From NCBI GenBank assembly GCA_019155205.2, contig JAHNZQ020000308.1, positions 4,642,803-4,706,802 of the forward strand: a DNA stretch of 64,000 nt, in the 5' to 3' direction. Positions 61,735 through 64,000 of the stretch are shown in pieces (positions within the stretch are counted from its first letter, which is position 1; each line of letters begins with the position of its first letter). Made by a program: the position numbers and the translations under genes. Origin of the DNA: Gracilaria vermiculophylla. Taxonomy: Eukaryota > Rhodophyta > Florideophyceae > Gracilariales > Gracilariaceae. The notes under the pieces were generated by a model. That model ran no database searches and was not told the DNA's origin. It saw nothing but the letters and a program-made list of their open reading frames with translations.

Positions 61735-63463
61735 CCTACACGCCCGGAGCTCTGGCTTCATATGCATGAGGCCAATTTGTCCTCATACTTTGCGCGGCCA
61801 GTGTTTAGGAATCAATTTCGGTAAAAGTATATTATTTCCAGAAAAAACCTCATAGTGTCCATAATGCAAATATTACAGCCAGCGTCAAGGCGATAATCAG
61901 TAATTTTACTAGAACCACTGGTAGTAAATTGTATTGAAAGAAAAATCTTCATGTCCCAGCTACTTTACATGAAGCAGAAAAACGGGTTGAGAAACTGTAT
62001 TTCTTGGTTGATGCCCATCAAGAAGAACGTAGATAAATGTACCACCTAATAAAAAAGGCATGAGGTGAATTTGATGTTTTTTGCATTTCTAGAGCTCCAA
62101 CAATATTGGCCTCGTAGGAGGCCAAAGGACCTCATATGAGGCCAATTGTCATGTAGGCTCTGGGGCCCACGGACATTGCATTAACACCCAGTTGGTGTAG
62201 GCACTGATAATATAAAATATCTGGTTTCATAATTGCTCCTTCCATTGATGCATCTTCAGCAAGAGTGTAGGCAGCGCTACGAGACGTCTTGTGAGCGCCA
62301 CCGAGAGCCTCGTTTGCCGCGACCGCACTGGCAATGGCAAAGGTACGAAGGTGTCCGCAGCGCGCGTGGCGCTGCTCGAGCAGGCGACACCCATGCATAT
62401 CCTGTTTACAGCACTTTGTGGCGCAATACAATTGGTGTGTGAATGACCAGATGCTGGCCACGCACTGGAACGGGCAACAGTATCCACCGGTTCCACCCGA
62501 CAGTGCAAAATAAACAAACGGCCGGGCGCTTCCGTCCCGCCCGACTCTCCGGAGTCAAGCCGCCGATCCTTTCAGTGTGTGCTTCGTAGTGCATTCCAAT
62601 CACAATCGGGCACGTGAAAGCGGGCGACCTCCCCAATCCCACAGCTCCAGCTGCTCTCCGACTGTCGCCGCATCCGCGGGGCGATCGCCACTTGTCCTCT
62701 TCCGCGCTTGAAACGGCGCCGCACCCACCGCGCCGTCTTTCTGCTTGCGGAGAGGCGCGCAAAGTGGTTCTGCTGATTCTGCCGTGTCTTACCGCGTCGC
62801 ACTTCCCGCTAGAGCAGACTCTCGCGCCCCTGCTACCGTGGGCACGCATGATGTCGATACTGCAAACTCTTCAGAGCATCTTCATCTTTTGCATAGCTCA
62901 TCTGTGACAGCGCATCTGCGATGCGCTTTAAATTGGGCAATTTCGGTGGCTCGTGTGAAAAAAACTTTTGAGTGCAGAAAAAGTACAGCAAATGAATCGC
63001 GTGATAGTGTCTACACGACAATTTGGCCAATAGTGCGGGAGCTCTGCATTTGCAAAAAACATATAAAGGACACCTCAGTTCCTGTTCGCTCAATGGTATC
63101 TACTTTCTTCTTTATCGGCATCAACCAAGACATGCAGTTTCTCAACCCATTGTTCTGTTTCATGTGGCTGGAACAACGAAGATTTTATTTCATTATAATA
63201 CCAATAATTTTTGTAAAACTACTAACGCTTTCACACTTAAAAATTACTAAGCGTTGTAGGCACTCTCAACTTTTTGCTTCTACACATCGTTTAGTGTTTG
63301 AATCTACTTGTCTTTTGTACCTATTTTATAACTTTTCGTATTCCTAGCTATATTCATCACATAATCGCCACTATTATTCCACTTGCAAACATTAACAAAA
63401 ATTTTACAGAAAATGTTTCCTAAACACCGACCTCATATAACGCCAGAGCTCCGGGTGTGTAGG
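61735..63463. mobile_element. Candidate non-autonomous element with terminal inverted repeats
   Basis: 61735-61755 and the reverse complement of 63443-63463 agree at 20 of 21 positions (CCTACAC.CCCGGAGCTCTGG), and similarity continues loosely inward (ATATG..GAGG). A related direct copy of the right end lies at 62,138-62,205. No transposase is seen inside. A MITE-like or composite repeat is possible, but the boundaries are not proven. Confidence 0.4.
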
Positions 63464-63794
63464 CACTAACGATAAAGTATATTCTTATTATAAACGTGTG
63501 AATTCGGCTGAAGGTGTATTTCCGCAGCTTTCGATAGGAATCAGGTAAACGAATAATTTTCATGCAATATAGCATAAATTACCTACGTTCTCAACAAAAA
63601 GGCAATGCTCTGCAACTGCAGTAGATACTCGATTATCTCACAAACGAGCGAACGCCGTTTCCATGACGATGTCAAGATAATAAGTACCAGATCTGATCTC
63701 TTCTACGTGGTCTCATGGCAACGAAAAAGTAATGAGTAGTGATAGGTGCTGCTGGGAATGAACGTCGTCATAAATCAATAATCATTCAGACTCA

Positions 63795-63819
63795 CAGAAT
63801 AACACATAGTCTTATTCTG
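63795..63819. repeat. 8-bp perfect inverted repeat near the third cysteine-rich copy
   Basis: Arms CAGAATAA (63795-63802) and TTATTCTG (63812-63819), about 55 bp beyond the stop of the partial gene. Short; could be chance. Confidence 0.35.
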
Positions 63820-63873
63820 AAGATACATAATTCTTCCTGATGCAAGCGTTTGAGTACGGCTTCCATCACCACC

Positions 63874-64000
63874 TCACAGACCCATCTTCACAGCAGTCCA
63901 AAGAAGCGTTTCTTCCAATCTGCTGTTGTACCGTGCAGCAAAACTGGTGAACACTAGGTTTTCCGAATTAGAGTCTACCCGCTTCGCCCGCTCATATCTT
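63874..64000 (-). CDS. Cysteine-rich secreted protein, third copy (3' part only)
   Basis: The last 41 or so codons of another member of the 59,577-61,130 family, cut by the window edge. The visible 128 nt, including 1 nt past the stop, differ from that gene at one position only (an Ile-to-Val change in KRIDS). The reading frame is intact, so this copy could be functional. Downstream of the stop the two sequences soon diverge. It is on the same strand as the other copies. Confidence 0.85.
   Translation of the reverse strand, partial: RYERAKRVDSNSENLVFTSFAARYNSRLEETLLWTAVKMGL

Larger units (their letters stand above)
61131..63873. other. Intergenic with inverted-repeat-bounded segment
   Basis: 2.7 kb. 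It holds an inverted repeat pair about 1.7 kb apart, a GC-rich patch (about 62,230-62,850) and AT-rich DNA. Open frames up to 200 codons (62,745-63,347, +) change composition midway and show no domain, so I do not call a gene. Confidence 0.45.

Noticed and set aside
62745..63347. 200-codon frame right of the GC-rich patch
   Set aside because: Composition switches from GC-rich to AT-rich midway, with no domain or signal peptide.

Overview
This is nuclear DNA from a photosynthetic eukaryote, most likely a red alga, perhaps an intron-poor multicellular one. That is inferred from the gene set: a cytosolic ribosomal protein (RPSA), an APC/C subunit, a retinoblastoma protein, nicastrin, a plant-type MUT9-like kinase, a LpxC of plant or bacterial type and a carotenoid isomerase-like enzyme. 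Almost all genes are uninterrupted. I found only three introns (80, 115 and 210 nt, GT..AG). No rRNA, tRNA, CRISPR array or complete transposon was recognised.

Layout. From 0.4 to 49 kb the window holds housekeeping genes, mostly in head-to-head pairs: MLK kinase/CDC16, FKBP-TPR protein/RPSA, PI3K-like pseudokinase/ACAD10-11-like, then an orphan membrane protein, RBR/DUF726 lipase-like (a wide pair), a TIR-kinase, cyclin-like/RPAP1, nicastrin/HAD protein and LpxC/CRTISO-like. Several 5' regions are GC-rich islands with CGG repeats and C-runs on the sense strand. The two longest runs (75 and 74 nt) lie just upstream of the MLK and RBR start codons. Convergent neighbours can be very close: 33 bp separate the RPAP1 and nicastrin stop codons.

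From 49 to 64 kb the character changes. Genes are sparse, the DNA is AT-rich with isolated GC-rich patches, and the genes code for lineage-specific secreted proteins. These are a cysteine-rich, Thr/Pro-rich extracellular family present as a decayed copy, an intact copy and a third copy cut by the window edge, plus a secreted nuclease-like protein with a possible lectin-like tail.

How the genes relate. CDC16, RBR and the cyclin-like protein belong to cell-cycle control. MLK and RPAP1 act on chromatin and RNA polymerase II. LpxC, the HAD protein and the CRTISO-like protein suggest organelle metabolism, and ACAD10/11 ends in a peroxisomal signal. The most unusual gene is an apparently N-myristoylated protein joining a macro-like domain, a TIR domain with a candidate catalytic Glu and a complete Raf/TKL-type kinase. 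It is a candidate signalling or immune receptor-kinase of a kind I do not recognise from described systems.
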